Shown here: positions 21,880 to 33,973 of the stretch, one piece after another
Numbering within the stretch: the first letter of the stretch is position 1
Layout of the letters: the number at the start of each line of letters is the position of its first letter
Assembly (NCBI GenBank): GCA_030760725.1
Contig: JASWHV010000011.1
Span: 15,897,501 to 15,961,500 of the forward strand
Length of the DNA: 64,000 nt
Reading direction: 5' to 3'
From: Neostapfia colusana
Taxonomy: Eukaryota; Streptophyta; Magnoliopsida; Poales; Poaceae
Notes under the pieces: model-generated
Told to the model about the DNA's origin: nothing
Databases searched by the model: none
The model's input: only the letters and a program-made list of their open reading frames with translations
Translations under genes and position numbers: made by a program

Positions 21880-23304
21880 TCGCTTGAGGTTTAACGCACA
21901 CAAATGTCATCTTTTTCAAAAATCCAGTGAGGAACGAGTTAGTAGCCCATATAAGGATGTTATTAGCATATAGAAAGTGGCATACTAACCTATCTGTCTA
22001 TATCGGAAAATCGTGTATCTTGGGACGTTTATGTCTTGGGGGGTACACGTAAGCGCTGTCCACCAGTGCGCACACGCTGAAGGGTGGAGCCCCACGGGTG
22101 GCAGGTAACCCGACCCGCTTTAGTATCCTCTACGACTCTTCATGTCGTTTGGGGTATTCGAGCAACGTCTGTCCCTGGCGTGCGTGGTGCAACTTGGGAG
22201 ACCCCGTCACGTGGTCTGAAACGTGAGCACGTAACTCAAGGCGTGTTTGGCTTGAGAACATCTGGGCGAGTGATGACGGCCGGGTGTACGAACTGTATGG
22301 ATTCCGGGCTCGGTGTGCAGCCGACTCTGACGATTGTTTGAGTTTGTGCAGGTAGCCTGACCACGAAACGGTAGACGTGTAGAATCCGTGTGCGAGTGAC
22401 GTTTAGTGCCACTGAAATAACGAAGCCGGCTAAGTCCGGTATAGGTTTTTCCTTTGTGAGGACGTAGTACCGACATAATCTGGTGATGCATCAATGTCAC
22501 ACCCCATTAAATGAACAACTTCATTTAAAACTTGAAGGTTTTGATCCAAAGTAGTAAAACTTGATGTAACTCCTTCCCTTGAACAGGATATTCAAAGTTA
22601 ACAAGTTTTCAACTTCAGAGGTTAGAGGTTGAGTTCTTTTGAGGTTGGGGTCATATGATACATTTCTGGAAAGCTTTGGAAGAGCTTTACAACTCTTCTG
22701 TTGATGTCCAGAGGTGTTTCATCCCTTAACCAATCGAAAAATGCAGTAGAGTTGAAACTGTCCAGAAAACAGGACAGAGCAAAGACTCTCTGTAAACTCT
22801 CTGTAAATTAAGCGTAACTTCCTGCTTAAAAATCCAAAAATAGAAAATGAGGTAGTTCTGGAAAGCTTATGAGATAGGTTACAACTTTGTAACAGAAAGT
22901 TGTGTCAGATTATGAAGAGAATTAACTGGAATTCTTGGATCAAATCAGTACCTAAAGCAGGGAGGTGCTGTCCAATTGTCTCCAGAAATTCTGTTAACTT
23001 TGACCTCTCATAACTTTTGAACCAGGGCAGATCTTAGGCCAAGCAGATACTTTCTGGAAAGCTATTGAAGTTAGCTTTAACTTTTATGTTGAGCTCCAGA
23101 ATTGGTTTTGCATTAACATGGCCTAAATCAGGTTGAAATGGAAACTGGTCAGGGCTGTCATGTTGGACAGCAGATCAGCAGTCAAGTTTGCTTAAAATTT
23201 GAACTGATTCCAAATTTTATGGGTTCAATGACATTTCTTATGTTATAACTCAGTGGTTGACTGTTTAAATAAATATTTGACATTTCTCAAATATATTTTT
23301 ACAG
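21880..23304 (+). other. Element 1 untranslated leader
   Basis: No credible coding frame. The second half holds three diverged repeats spaced about 190 bases apart, each with CTGGAAAGCT (near 22668, 22859, 23052) followed by an AACTTTnnGTT-like stretch. It ends in a pyrimidine-rich acceptor-like ATATTTTTACAG directly at the ORF1 start. Confidence 0.7.
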
Positions 23305-24249
23305 ATGACAGCAGATAAGCAATTGGAGAACGGGTGGGTGGTGTCCCACTGTTCTCACCGTAGCGGCTACCCGGAAGCATTGTGGCAAATGCTCCAATAT
23401 TTCGGGTACAACCAGATGCCACAGTACTTCGCCAAGGAAGAAGGCGAAGAGGGGAACAAGACGTGGACAATCCATGTCGAGGTCCCTGCAGGACCTACGC
23501 CACCCGGTTGGGTGCCGTTCACCGTCACGGTGAGAGGTAGACAGCCGGAAGGTATGTGGCAAGTGGCAGCCCGTGACACCATGTCACGTTTCTGCCAACT
23601 ACACGTGCAGGCTATGGAGGGAACTCCATACGCGCTCGTTCCGATGGAGGGACGGGCTCAGCATGTGTGGGAAGAGAGGTACCTGGGGGCAACGGACCCG
23701 AGTTGCCCAAGGTACAACCCCGCGGAGGCAAACCTCAGCCTCCAGATGAGGGCGGGAAACGCCGTGATGGACAGCCAAGCTGTCCATACGGAGCATCTCG
23801 CCACAAAGCTCAAAGAGAGCACGAGCCATGGAGACCATTTCAAGAGTGCTCACAGCGCACTCCGCAATGTGCTCCTTCCGACGATCAAGTGACTGAATGA
23901 ACAACACAATCAGTTGCATCGTCTGAAGAAGGCGAAGAGGAAAAGCCGTGTCGACATCGCGGCGTTGCAAGAATTGGTACAGAATCTGACCCAGCAGAAC
24001 GAGGAACTTACTCAAGAGTGGGACGACACTATTGAGGAAGGGCAAGGCTGGGAAGAGGACTACAACCAGGCTATGGACGAGGTGCATGCTTTGCAGGACC
24101 TCGTACCTCCGGTATTGGGCATACCGGTGGTCTTGGGTCTTCCAGCAATGGGAAAACCCGGGATGGGAGAAGAGGTGGTAGATCCAGAGCCACCAGCAGA
24201 GGTACCGGAGGAGGACGACCCACAGGAGGTCGAGTTCTACTCCGAGTAG
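23305..24249 (+). pseudogene. Element 1 ORF1: accessory protein with coiled coil, one internal stop
   Basis: ATG at 23305 immediately follows TTTACAG. The N-terminal half (about 195 residues) has a WTIHVEVP...PGW strand region and an AARDTMSRFCQLH...TPYALVP helix-strand motif. A long charged coiled coil follows (LQELVQNLTQQNEELTQEW), then an acidic Pro/Glu tail. The frame is broken only by TGA at 23890-23892, in a position consistent with a CGA arginine codon. It aligns in layout and in the A.RD...C...T.Y motif with ORF1 of elements 2 and 3, but lacks their histone-like N-terminus. Function unknown. Confidence 0.75.
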
Positions 24250-24521
24250 GGGGTTACAGTTGCCATGTAGGGCAGCTAGGGTAGTGTAGCCAAAATTTTG
24301 TAATCGGTGACATGTCGTATAGACAGTAGTGTATGTATAGGTAGTGACGACATGAGCACGACTTCTCGGAGACACGAGAATAATGTATCTTGTATAAAGT
24401 TTATACTTTATCAATATATGTGAATGTTGTGCAAATTAATTATGTGTCACTTCAATACCTACTGTTACATATGGAATTTTAAGTAAGACATGTGCTAATC
24501 GCTGCTGTTTTGAATTTCAGA

Positions 24522-27500
24522 ATGACGCGTACTCGTGCCAACCCTCATGTTGGGGGTACTAGCCAAGGGGGAGAGACCTCCCAACCACCTCCCGAGGACT
24601 CCTCGGGACAGCAGCAGCAACAGCAGCAACAGCAACAGCAAACACCGCCACCGCCACTGCCAACGGTTACATTGGCCGACATCGTCGCGGCAATGGCGGG
24701 TTCACATCAGCAGCACACGGAATTGCTGCAAACGCTTATCGCCAATACGTCTCGCCCAGAGAGACGTCAAGATCGGGAGGAGCGTCAACAGAGCTCCTAC
24801 TCCAACTTCCTGGCGACTCATCCCCCAGTATTCTCAAGGGCGGATGAACCTCTTGACACGAACAACTGGCTCCGCGCAATAGAGATGAAGTTCGGGCTGC
24901 TCCAGATAAGCGAGCAGCGCAAGACTCAGTTCGCGGTCCAGCAGCTCCATGGATCCGCGAGCACGTGGTGGGCCAACTTCTGTGCTTCACAGCCCACCGA
25001 CCGAGTAATGACCTAGACGGAGTTTCGGACGGCCTTCAGGGCCTATCATATACCGCCAGGTCTGATGAAGAGGAAGACGCAGGAGTTCTTACACCTGCAA
25101 CAAGGGAGCCGAAACGCGCTGGAATACTCCAAGGCGTTCAACGATCTCGCGCTCTACGCGTCGTATCACGCAGATACTGACGAGAAGCGGCGGGACCACT
25201 TTTACCAGGGGCTTAACCCGCTCCTGAAGGACAAGTTGGCGATGTTCAATCGCGGCAGCCTCAATGACATCATGGATGCTGCGATTGTTCAGGAGGACTC
25301 TGGCAAGGAGTTAGCGGCGGCGCAGAGAAAGCGAAGCGTGCCGCAGAGCAGCGGAGAAGGAGGCGGTCCTTCTCAGAAGTTTCAGATGGTGAATCGTCCA
25401 CCATCAGGTCCACGCTTGCAGCCACCACAGCGGTCGATGCCGTTCCGCAGTCGGCCGTACTCTTCACCGGCATTCAGGCCGGCACTGCCAGTACCACCTC
25501 CGCAACAACAGCAGCAGCGGGCGATGCCGCGTGCGTATGCACCTCAGCAGCGCATGCCGGGCTTTCGTCCCCCGAGTACTACACCAGCAGCGGCCACATG
25601 TTACAAGTGTGGTCGTCCAGGACACTTCGCGAGCAGTTGCTCGGAGAGGCAAGGCGGCGGAGTTGCACCGCAGTTTCCGGGGAGGAATCAACCCCGGAAC
25701 CCTACTAATGCGCGGCGGGCAAACCCTAGGCCCGGTACCGTCCACCATCTTGCCAGAGGACGTGCAAGAGGGCGAGCCAATCCTTGCGGGTATGTTCCAA
25801 CTCCACCAGCATCCCGCTATAGTACTGTTTGATTCAGGCACCACACATAATTTTATTAGCCAAGCTTTCATTGCTAAACACAGCTTGCCAATACTACCCA
25901 CCGATAGTCCATATTTAATTTGTTCACCGGGTGGGAAGATTTCAGCAAGCGTAATGGTTTCCAAAGCACCATTATGCTTAGCGGGTAGAGTGTACCCCAC
26001 ATCTCTCATTATCTTAGAGGGACAGAAGGTCGATGTCATCCTAGGGATGTCGTGGTTAACCCGCCACGGCGCTGTTTTAGACACCGTCCTTCGAGTCGTG
26101 CACTTAAACTCAGAAATGCACGGGTATCACTCATTAATTCTGGACAGTCCAGAAATAAAACTTCCAAGTGTCTATCAAGCCACAACCATCAGATTGAAAG
26201 ATATTCCAGTGGTCCGAGAGTTCCCTGATGTGTTCCTGGATGATTTACCGGGAATGCCGCCCGATAGAGAGGTGGAGTTCAAGATTGAACTTGCACCGGG
26301 AACCATGCCAATATCCCGAAGGCCGTACAAGATGGCGCCCAAGGAGTTGGCTGAACTGAAGACTCAGCTCACGGACCTCCTGGAATAGGGTTTTATTAGG
26401 CCGAGCTCCTTACCATGGGGCTGTTCGGCATTATTTGTAAAGAAGAAGGATGAGACGTTACGGCTTTGCGTGGACTATCGTCCATTAAATGCCGTAACCA
26501 TCAAGAACAAGTACCCGTTGCCACAGATCGACATGTTGTTTGATCAGTTGGTCGAAGCGAAGATCTTTTCCAAGATGGACTTAAGATCCGGGTACCATCA
26601 GATTAAGATAAGGGCGGAGGACATTCCAAAGACAGCTTTCTCGACAAGGTACGGACTGTATGAGTACCTAGTCATGTCCTTCGGCCTCACCAATGCTCCA
26701 GCTCACTTCATGTACTTGATGAACTCGGTATTCATGCCGGAGCTGGACAAGTTTGTCGTGGTCTTCATCGACGACATCCTGGTATATTCCAAGTCGGAGG
26801 AAGATCACAAGAAGCATCTGCGTATAGTCTTGCAACGGCTGCGGGATCACAAGTTATACGTGAAATTCAGCAAATGCGAGTTTTGGATATCGCAAGTGCC
26901 TTTTCTCTGGCATATCATCTCAGCAGAGGGTATCGCTGTGGACCCGAGCAAAATCACTCAAGTGCTGAATTGGAAATCCCCGAGAACTGTTCACGAGGTA
27001 CGGAGTTTCCTCGGACTCGCGGGATATTATCAGAGGTTCATTCCGAACTTCTCGAAGATTGCCAAGCCTATGACGGAGCTGCTGAAGAAGGCTACCAAAT
27101 ATGTTTGGGGTCCAACATGTGAAGCAGCATTCAAGGCTTTAGTCAAGCACCTGACATCAGCACCTGTTTTGGCGCAGCCAGACACAACAAAACCGTTCGA
27201 TGTGTACTGCGATGCATCCGGCATTGGACTCGGATGTATGCTGATGCAAGACCGAAGAGTGGTCGCGTATGGATCACGGCAGCTTAGAAACCATGAGCAA
27301 AATTATCCCACTCACGACTTGGAGCTCGCTGCCGTGGTACTTGCACTGAAAATGTGGAGGCACTACCTACTCGGTAACCTCGTACATTTGTATACCGACC
27401 ACAAAAGCCTCAAGTACATATTCACTCAGAAGGAGCTGAACATGAGGCAACGAAGATGGCTAGAATTGATAAAGGATTACGAAATAGAGATCCATTATCA

Positions 27501-29084
27501 TCCGGGCAAGGCAAACATAGTGGCAGATGCGCTGAGCCGCAAGTCACACGTCAACAATCTGACCATCACACGTTGGAAGAGAGCGAACCACCACTACATG
27601 TGATCCCACACGGAGCTCTCTACAACTTAGCTTTGATCCCCACCATCCGTGAAGAGATAGCGGCAGCCCAGAAGAATGACAAGGGCATGTCACATTTGCG
27701 GAGACATGTAGACAGTGGGGAGCTGAAATGTTTCCGGAAGGACGGAGACGGCGTCCTATGGTTCAAGGACCGGATCGTCGTACCCCGTAACCTGGAATTA
27801 CGGAAGAAAATCTTTGATGAGGCTCACTTGTCAAAGTTTTCTATTCACCCCGGCAGCAGTAAAATGTATCAAGAACTCAGAAGCAAGTTTTGGTGGACAC
27901 GGATGAAGCGTGAGACTGCAAAATACGTGTCCGAATGTGATACATGTCGAAGGGTGAAGGCAGACCATATGCGGAAACCGGGACTGCTGCAACCACTGGA
28001 CATTCCTGCCTGGAAGTGGGAGGACGTGAGCATGGACTTCATCGTCGGTTTACCCACCACCTTGCAGAAACATGATTCTGTGTGGGTGATCGTCGATCGG
28101 CTCACCAAAGTTGCCCATTTCATCCCGGTCAAGACCAACTACAACGGCAAGAAGTACGCTGAACTATACATCTCACGGATCCTATGCTTGTACGGCGTAC
28201 CCCGTACCATCATATCAGATCGGGGCACTTTATTTGTGTCCCGTTTTTGGGAGCAGCTACACACTGCCTTGGGGACGAAGCTGATCCGTAGTTCAGCATA
28301 CCACCCGCAGACGGATGGGCAAACGGAGCGGGTAAATCAGATCTTAGAAGACATGCTACGAGCTTGCGCTATCGACCACGGCAAGAATTGGGATGATCAC
28401 TAGCCGTTAGCCGAGTTCTCGTACAACAATGGGTACCAAGCCAGCATCAAGATGGCGCCCTACGAGGCACTATACGGGAGAAAATGCCGCACACCATTGA
28501 ATTGGTGTGAGTCTGGCGAAAGGGTTACCTTCAGGATTGACCTCGTCAACAACGCGGAAGAGAAGGTTCGACTGATTCAAGCGAACCTAAAAGCCGCTCA
28601 ATCCCGTCAGAAACAGTATGTGGACCGGAGAAGGCGCCCATTACAATTCGAAGTTGGAGATCACGTATATCTACGGGTGTCTCCAATGAAGGGCGTAAAC
28701 AGATTCGGGGTGAGGGGAAAGTTGGCACCCCGATTCATCGGTCCATTCCAGATTACCGAAAGATGTGGATCAGTGGCATACCGGCTGAAATTACCAGAAG
28801 CACTTTCCGGTGTGCACGATGTCTTTCATATTTCCCAGCTGAGAAAGTGTCTCAAGCTATCCACTACCGTTCAGCTGGAGGACATTGAAGCACTGCAACC
28901 GGATCTCACCTATCGGGAGGAACCGGTTCAGATTATTGACGAAAGGGCCCGAACCACACGCAACCGTACGTTGTGGTTCTACAAGGTTCTATGGAGTAAT
29001 CACTCCGTGGACGAAGCGACATGGGAGAGCGAAGAATTTTTTCGTGCTAACTACCCCGACTTTTTCACATCGCATATCCGGTAA
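24522..29084 (+). pseudogene. Element 1 gag-pol polyprotein (protease, RT, RNase H, integrase, chromodomain-like tail)
   Basis: ATG at 24522 lies one base after GAATTTCAG. Gag has a poly-Gln tract (24613-24645), a retrotransposon gag domain (NNWLRAIE, STWWANF) and a CYKCGRPGHFASSC zinc knuckle (about 25600). Protease LFDSGTTHNF (25827), RT LRSGYHQIKI and FIDDIL (26764), RNase H VYCDASG and TDHKSLKYIF (27200-27430), integrase finger CDTCRRVK (27940), VDRLTK, SDRGTLF and TDGQTERVNQ, then a chromodomain-like end (28900-29084). Lesions: TAG 25014-25016 (likely Trp), a frame change near 25740-25790, TAG 26386-26388 (likely Lys), a frame change near 27570-27600, TAG 28401-28403. Integrase catalytic residues are intact. 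The copy cannot make Pol but its LTR sites remain. Confidence 0.93.
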
Positions 29085-29116
29085 TTTTCCACCGTCCTCT
29101 CTCTCATTTTTACCTT

Positions 29117-29153
29117 AGAATCTCGGGACGAGATTCTTTTAAGGGGGGAGGAA
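29117..29153 (+). other. Pre-PPT hairpin and polypurine tract (element 1)
   Basis: A perfect 9-bp stem AGAATCTCG/CGAGATTCT with loop GGA (29117-29137), then AAGGGGGGAGGAA (29141-29153) abutting the 3' LTR. The polypurine tract primes plus-strand synthesis. The hairpin also occurs in element 2. Confidence 0.85.
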
Positions 29154-32100
29154 TGTAAGGGCCTCAGTTTTTGACACATATTTGAAGTGTTCATCACCAT
29201 ACACACACACCTCATTTGAGGAAAGATGATGAACACAAATGAAGAGCAAGTAACCACCATCAACATGCTCATTAGAGAACAAACTCACATATTGCAAAAG
29301 TGGTATTTCCCACATGTGATATAGAGGGGCTGGACATATGAAAACTCCTACACATTGCTAAGGATGTCCATGCCAAGTTTCACCCATATTCCAAACCTGT
29401 TTGAGGTCATTTTGGGTATAGTTAGAAAGAGGGCAGTTTGAAACCATATTCAAATTCAAACTGTTTTTATCCCATGAATTTAAAAATGGGAGGCATATTC
29501 TTAGTCAGCTCATTTTTGTGAGCCCACAGACCAATTTTCACTCCATTTGGAGTTGATCTTGACATAAGCTAAGTGGGACAAATTCAAACTTTATTTGAAT
29601 TCAAAACTGAACTTGTGCTGAAATTCATTCAAACCAAACCCAATTTGAATTCTAATCAATTCAAATGGATCATGGGTGGATAATTTGAATCACCAGGGGT
29701 ATTATGGGGCTCACTGTTTACAACAGTGATTAGGAGTAAATTTCAGAGGTTAAAACCCCGGGTGGGACCCACATGTCATAGAGAGAAGGAGGCAAAACTT
29801 GCACACAAAGTCACAGCCTCGGTGGGAAATTCCACCGAGCAGCTGTCGACTGTGCCACCGAGCAGCCACCGGTGCCACCAGCTGCTTCCCCTCTACGCGC
29901 GCTGGCGCCCAGGCGGCCTGCTCGTGCCCCCACGCGACCGTCACCGCCTCAGCAGGGTGAAGACCGGGTGCCTTCTTATCCCGGCGAGCGACACCGGGCG
30001 GCACCATTCTTTTTCTCCCCGAGCTCTCGGTCGATCGGGAAAACACAGCAAACAATAGTATCCTCGCCTCTCCGAGTTGCCAGGCAACATCCTGAGCTCG
30101 AGCACCACCCTCCCAACGCCTGAACCACTGGGTTTTGGCCCCTGTTTCCGTGATCAACGACGACTGCCGCGGTTTAGCTGAAGAACGGCGATCGGTCTCA
30201 CGTGGGCAGCACACTACAGCCACTTCCACGGCCGAGCAAGGGCGGCAAAAGGAGCGCACGGACTTCACGCTGCTTCCACCTGAAGCTCAAGCCACGCCGT
30301 GAACTCTCATTGGCGAATTCTCAGTTTTTGCTCCGGCGACCTTAAACTAAGCTTCTGGTACGGATCCTTCAAATTCTCGCTCTATGATCCTTCTCTAGCT
30401 ATCAAATCTTGCACATAGACACTGGAATAGCCGGCGATCAAGTTCCTTTCTGCATCCGTGGCGTGAAACTGTCTAGAAGTGATGAATTTCGAGCTCGATC
30501 AAGAGTGGTCATGGCGGACACGCTCGGTCACACAGTGCCAACCGGCTTGCCACCATCTTTGAACCCTTTTGCCACCTTGTCGAGCTTCTTAGAGATACAC
30601 TGATGCTGTAGGACCGTTTATTCAAGGTGTTGGCGGGTTAGAACCCAAGGTCGACGGCGCCGAACCTCAACCGAGGCCGCAGCACGTCGCCGGGCTATTT
30701 CCGGTCACCGCCAGCCCGAACTGACACCACTGACGTGTTCCTCGACGTCGACAACCCCCTAGCGGCGAGTTTCAGGCCATGGGAGGTCCGGCAGCAGCGA
30801 ACCGGCGAGCTCCGGGTCTGCTCCGGCGAGGGGCGGTGGCGCGGGCGCGCAGACGCGTCGGGAGGAAGACGAAGCTGGCTGGCCCACGTGTCAGCGGCTC
30901 AAAATTTGAAATCGGGATCGGGTGTGGCCGGGATCGGCTGTGCTGGCGTGCAGGAACCCCACAGACCATGGTGTGCCGTCGCCTCGGCGCGCGACGCGTG
31001 TCCCCGGGGCCCACCGCAAGTTTAAACTTTTCCCCGATTTTCAGATTTCCTTCAAACTTCAAATCCTCATAACTTTAGCTAGAAAGCTCCAACTCGAGTG
31101 AACCAAATTTTGTTGGATTCAGCTCTCTGAGCACTTTCCAGCAAATCAAGTTTCACTTCATGAAAATCCTTAATTCTCCAGAATTAATTCCTCAAAGTTT
31201 AAACTGTTTGGAATTTTAACTGGAGAATCCTTTGGAGGAAAATCCTGAAATTCTGCTGGGATGTTCACCAAAATATACCTGAACTACCATAAACATTTCA
31301 TATCCATTTGAGCTCATTTGATACACCTAATGGTGTGATTAGTGAAACTGTTCCAGAGAAAATAGAAAATGTTCAGAAACATTTTCAGAATTTTCTCTGA
31401 AATTGTTTAGCTCATATCTTTAGTTAGGAACCCTCAAATTAAGTGAGATCAACTCCATTAGAACCCTCTGAAAATCTAGTTTTCAGAAAGTTATAGTTTG
31501 TTTCATGAAAATCCTTAGAACATCCTAAAAACCTTCAATCAATGTCAAGTACATAATTAATTGTGGAGGACTCAAATGAGCTTTGCTGCAATAAAAACTT
31601 GACCAAGTCTATGTTTAGGTTGTAACCAAGCCACAGTAAAAGTTTCACAGTCATTGGGTCTGTCTAGTAAGGGTTATAGACTTCACAAAGTTAAATTCAA
31701 TCAAATGCATTCAAATTAATACATATACTTGTATATCATGTAGTCGCTAAGGTCGAGGAGGAACCCGAAGTCCTAGACTTCGTTACTCCGGAGGAGCAGC
31801 TAGCCTACGACCAAGAGCAGCAAGGCAAGCTCCGGTTTGCATTAACCTTTTACAAGTTTTTATTGTTTTGAGCACATACTTGATTACTTTATTCTTTGCA
31901 TTAGAGTCTTGTTTGGAAACCCAACTGCATAGCCAAGAAAACCATGGGTTGGGTTTAGGATTGCAAACCCCGTTAGCTACTGCAATGCTAAGATAGTGTA
32001 GGATTCGGTACAAGTCGAGTAGTTGGAACTACTCGCGAGAATAGGCTAGAGGCACATCGCTCGGGTAGAGATAGCACATGATACACATGGCAAGAAAGAT

Positions 32101-33229
32101 GAGACCAAGCGGAGAGTAAGGGCAGCAGGACTTTGGGGCCTGTGTGCTGTAGCTCCGCTTGTGTCGATTGAGGACCGAGCTGTGTGCGGGCCTGTTGAAC
32201 AAGCTAGAACAGTACCGAAGACCTACCGGATATATGGGAACCGGGAAACCGATGTAACTCGGGTAGATGGGTATTGAGGCATTGCCCGTCGTTCAGAGGG
32301 TAGGTTGAGAGCTCGAGGTGTAAATCGGCTGGCGGCACTGAGATGCGCGTGCAGAGACCTCTTGCTCGGGATGATGGGACCGGTTCAATATTTGGCTGAC
32401 GGGTGAAAGGTGGTTGCGTACGTCGTCCGTGATGGTTGCTGTAGGCAACATCGAGTACGGGCGTACGTGACGGGTTATTCGGGTAACCCTGCAGGTGTAA
32501 ATCGATTATAATCGCCATCCCTCACGGTCAGTGAGTACCACTTGTTCACTGTACCGTGACGTAGAAAGAACAGGCTAGTTGCATGTTAAAATGTTGCTGA
32601 TTGAAAGATGGACTTGATTGCTAATGATTTTCTGTAGTCTAGAGCTAACTAAAGTTCTTTTCAACTTTGGGCAAAGTACATGAGAGAAATGCGTTTCTTG
32701 TTTGATTGCGGCTCTCTCATGTGCCTTAGCGTAAAGTTCTCCACAACCTGCTGCTAAAACTTGAAGTAAGGTTCCACTAATTAGGCGAGTCCTTTGCAAA
32801 TGATTTTACCTCATGTACCCATCACCCCTCATGTAGAAGTTCCATGTTTAGGTGAGACGGGTCAGACTTGCTGAGCCTTCATGCTCACTGCTTGTGTTTG
32901 AAGCTTTTGCAGGGTTCTATGAGGAAGGGACTTCCGAAGAGGAGACGGAACCCCAGGAGGGGAACCCCGTCGAGTGGGAGTCGTGCACGCCGCAGAGTTA
33001 GTGTGCGTGTGTGCCAGCAAGGACACGTTCAAGGGCTGAACGTCGACTTGATGCGTAGTCTATGCCCGTGAGTGTATACTGGACTTATTTTGATGTAAAC
33101 ATGTTCATAAACCAGTTTATGTAATAAAATTTTGCTTCCGCTTTGTACCTTTGATGTGTGTTATCCTGTGCTGTGCAACGCAGCACCCCTCAGCGTGATC
33201 CTGGCTCGACAAGACGTGGGGTCGTGTCA
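29154..33229 (+). repeat. Element 1 3' LTR
   Basis: TGTAAGGGCC...GTCGTGTCA, 4,076 bp, followed by the TCAGA duplication. It has the same subregions as the 5' LTR. It keeps about 60 bases (near 30860-30920) deleted from the 5' copy and has the longer, intact E3 frame. Confidence 0.93.
31744..33001 (+). other. E2-E3 acidic mini-exons, element 1 3' LTR
   Basis: E2 31744-31824 (81 nt; acceptor CATGTAG, donor GCAAGC). E3 32913-33001 after TTTTGCAG, reading GFYEEGTSEEETEPQEGN to TAG at 32999-33001. The joined frame is open and strongly acidic. No in-frame ATG is seen in E2 or in the leader upstream. Confidence 0.55.
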
Positions 33230-33299
33230 TCAGAATATATTGTTTCTACTGTGTATGAATGTGCATATGAAATTGACCTAGAAATCATACCTAACAAAC

Positions 33300-33955
33300 C
33301 GACTGTGATAATATAATTTGACAGACGGCTTATCGTAGGTAATGAACAGCCTACGATAATAGAGTTACACAGGCGGCTAATCTTACGTTACAAACCACCT
33401 TTGATAGAGATTCTTCACAGGTGGCTAGTCGTAGGTAAAGAACCACCAGCGATAATAGTCGCACAGGCGGATAATCTTTACGTTGCAAACCGCCTGTGAT
33501 AATAGAGTTACACAGGAGGCTAGTCATAGGTAAAAAACCGCTTGCGATAATAGAGTTACACATGCGGATAATCTTATGTTACAAACCACCTATGATAAAG
33601 ATTCTTCACAGGCGGCTAGTCGTAGGTAAAGAACCACCTGCGATAATAGAGTTAACAGGCGGATACTCTTTACGTTACAAGCCGCCTGTAATAAAGATTC
33701 TTCACAAGCGGCTACTCGTAGGTATTGAACCGCCTGCGATAATGGATTTATCACAGGTGGATACTCTTACCTTACAAACTGCCTGTGATAAAGAGTCTTT
33801 ATAAGCGGATAGTCGTAGGTATAGAACCACCTGTGATAACCTTTTTCACAGGCTAAGTTTCTACCTGTGAAAATTGCTGATTATCAAAGGCTCTTTGTTT
33901 CAGGCGGTTTTGAAAACTGCGTGTGATAATACGTTTAGAGCCGCCTGAGATGAAG
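33300..33955 (+). repeat. CACTA right subterminal repeat array
   Basis: About a dozen degenerate units of roughly 45-50 bp. They alternate ACAGGCGGCTAGTCGTAGGT and ACAGGCGGATAATCTTACGT types, each with a downstream ACCGCCTGTGATAA half that makes the unit a hairpin. Such subterminal repeats bind transposase in En/Spm elements. No gene is present. Confidence 0.85.
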
Positions 33956-33970
33956 CTTGTTGTAGTAGTG
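33956..33970 (+). repeat. CACTA right terminal inverted repeat
   Basis: CTTGTTGTAGTAGTG, the inverse of CACTACTACAACAAG; the outer CACTA is exact. The following TTA (33971-33973) is the candidate 3-bp target duplication, but the left copy is lost. Confidence 0.85.
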
Positions 33971-33973
33971 TTA

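Larger units (their letters stand above)
17852..33229 (+). mobile_element. Element 1: complete Tekay-like chromovirus (Ty3/gypsy) inside the CACTA
   Basis: Flanked by TCAGA at 17847-17851 and 33230-33234. Order: 5' LTR, initiator-Met PBS, long leader, ORF1, gag-pol with integrase and chromodomain-like tail, hairpin and polypurine tract, 3' LTR; total 15,378 bp. LTRs of about 4 kb plus a chromodomain point to the Tekay (Del) lineage. The two LTRs differ at many single bases and by a 5' LTR deletion near 19540, so the insertion is clearly older than element 2. All coding regions carry stops or frameshifts. Confidence 0.95.
8111..33970 (+). mobile_element. CACTA (En/Spm) DNA transposon remnant, split by two retrotransposon insertions
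   Basis: The right end is clear: CTTGTTGTAGTAGTG at 33956-33970 is the inverse of CACTACTACAACAAG, preceded by a dense array of subterminal repeats. The left side carries related ACAGGCGGTGTTTAA motifs (about 9575-9780, and one at 8142-8155) but no intact TIR. Parts still belonging to the element are 8111-13909, 17632-17851 and 33230-33970; the rest is a solo LTR and element 1. It carries a SUMO-E2-like pseudogene and a Ptta/Ulp1 pseudogene. No TNPD-type transposase is seen, so it was non-autonomous or has lost it. It lies in Tat-B between gag and protease. Confidence 0.75.

Noticed and set aside
23599..24414. 271-residue open frame on the minus strand
   Set aside because: It is antisense to element 1 ORF1 and matches no family motif. 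The plus frame has the splice context, coiled coil and homologues in elements 2 and 3.
25700..25840. Programmed gag-pol frameshift in element 1
   Set aside because: Elements 2 and 3 read gag, protease and RT in one frame and element 1 has many other lesions, so an ordinary indel is more likely.
33300..33955. Regular repeats resembling a CRISPR array
   Set aside because: The repeats and spacers are both repetitive and palindromic, next to a CACTA terminus in plant DNA. They are transposon subterminal repeats.
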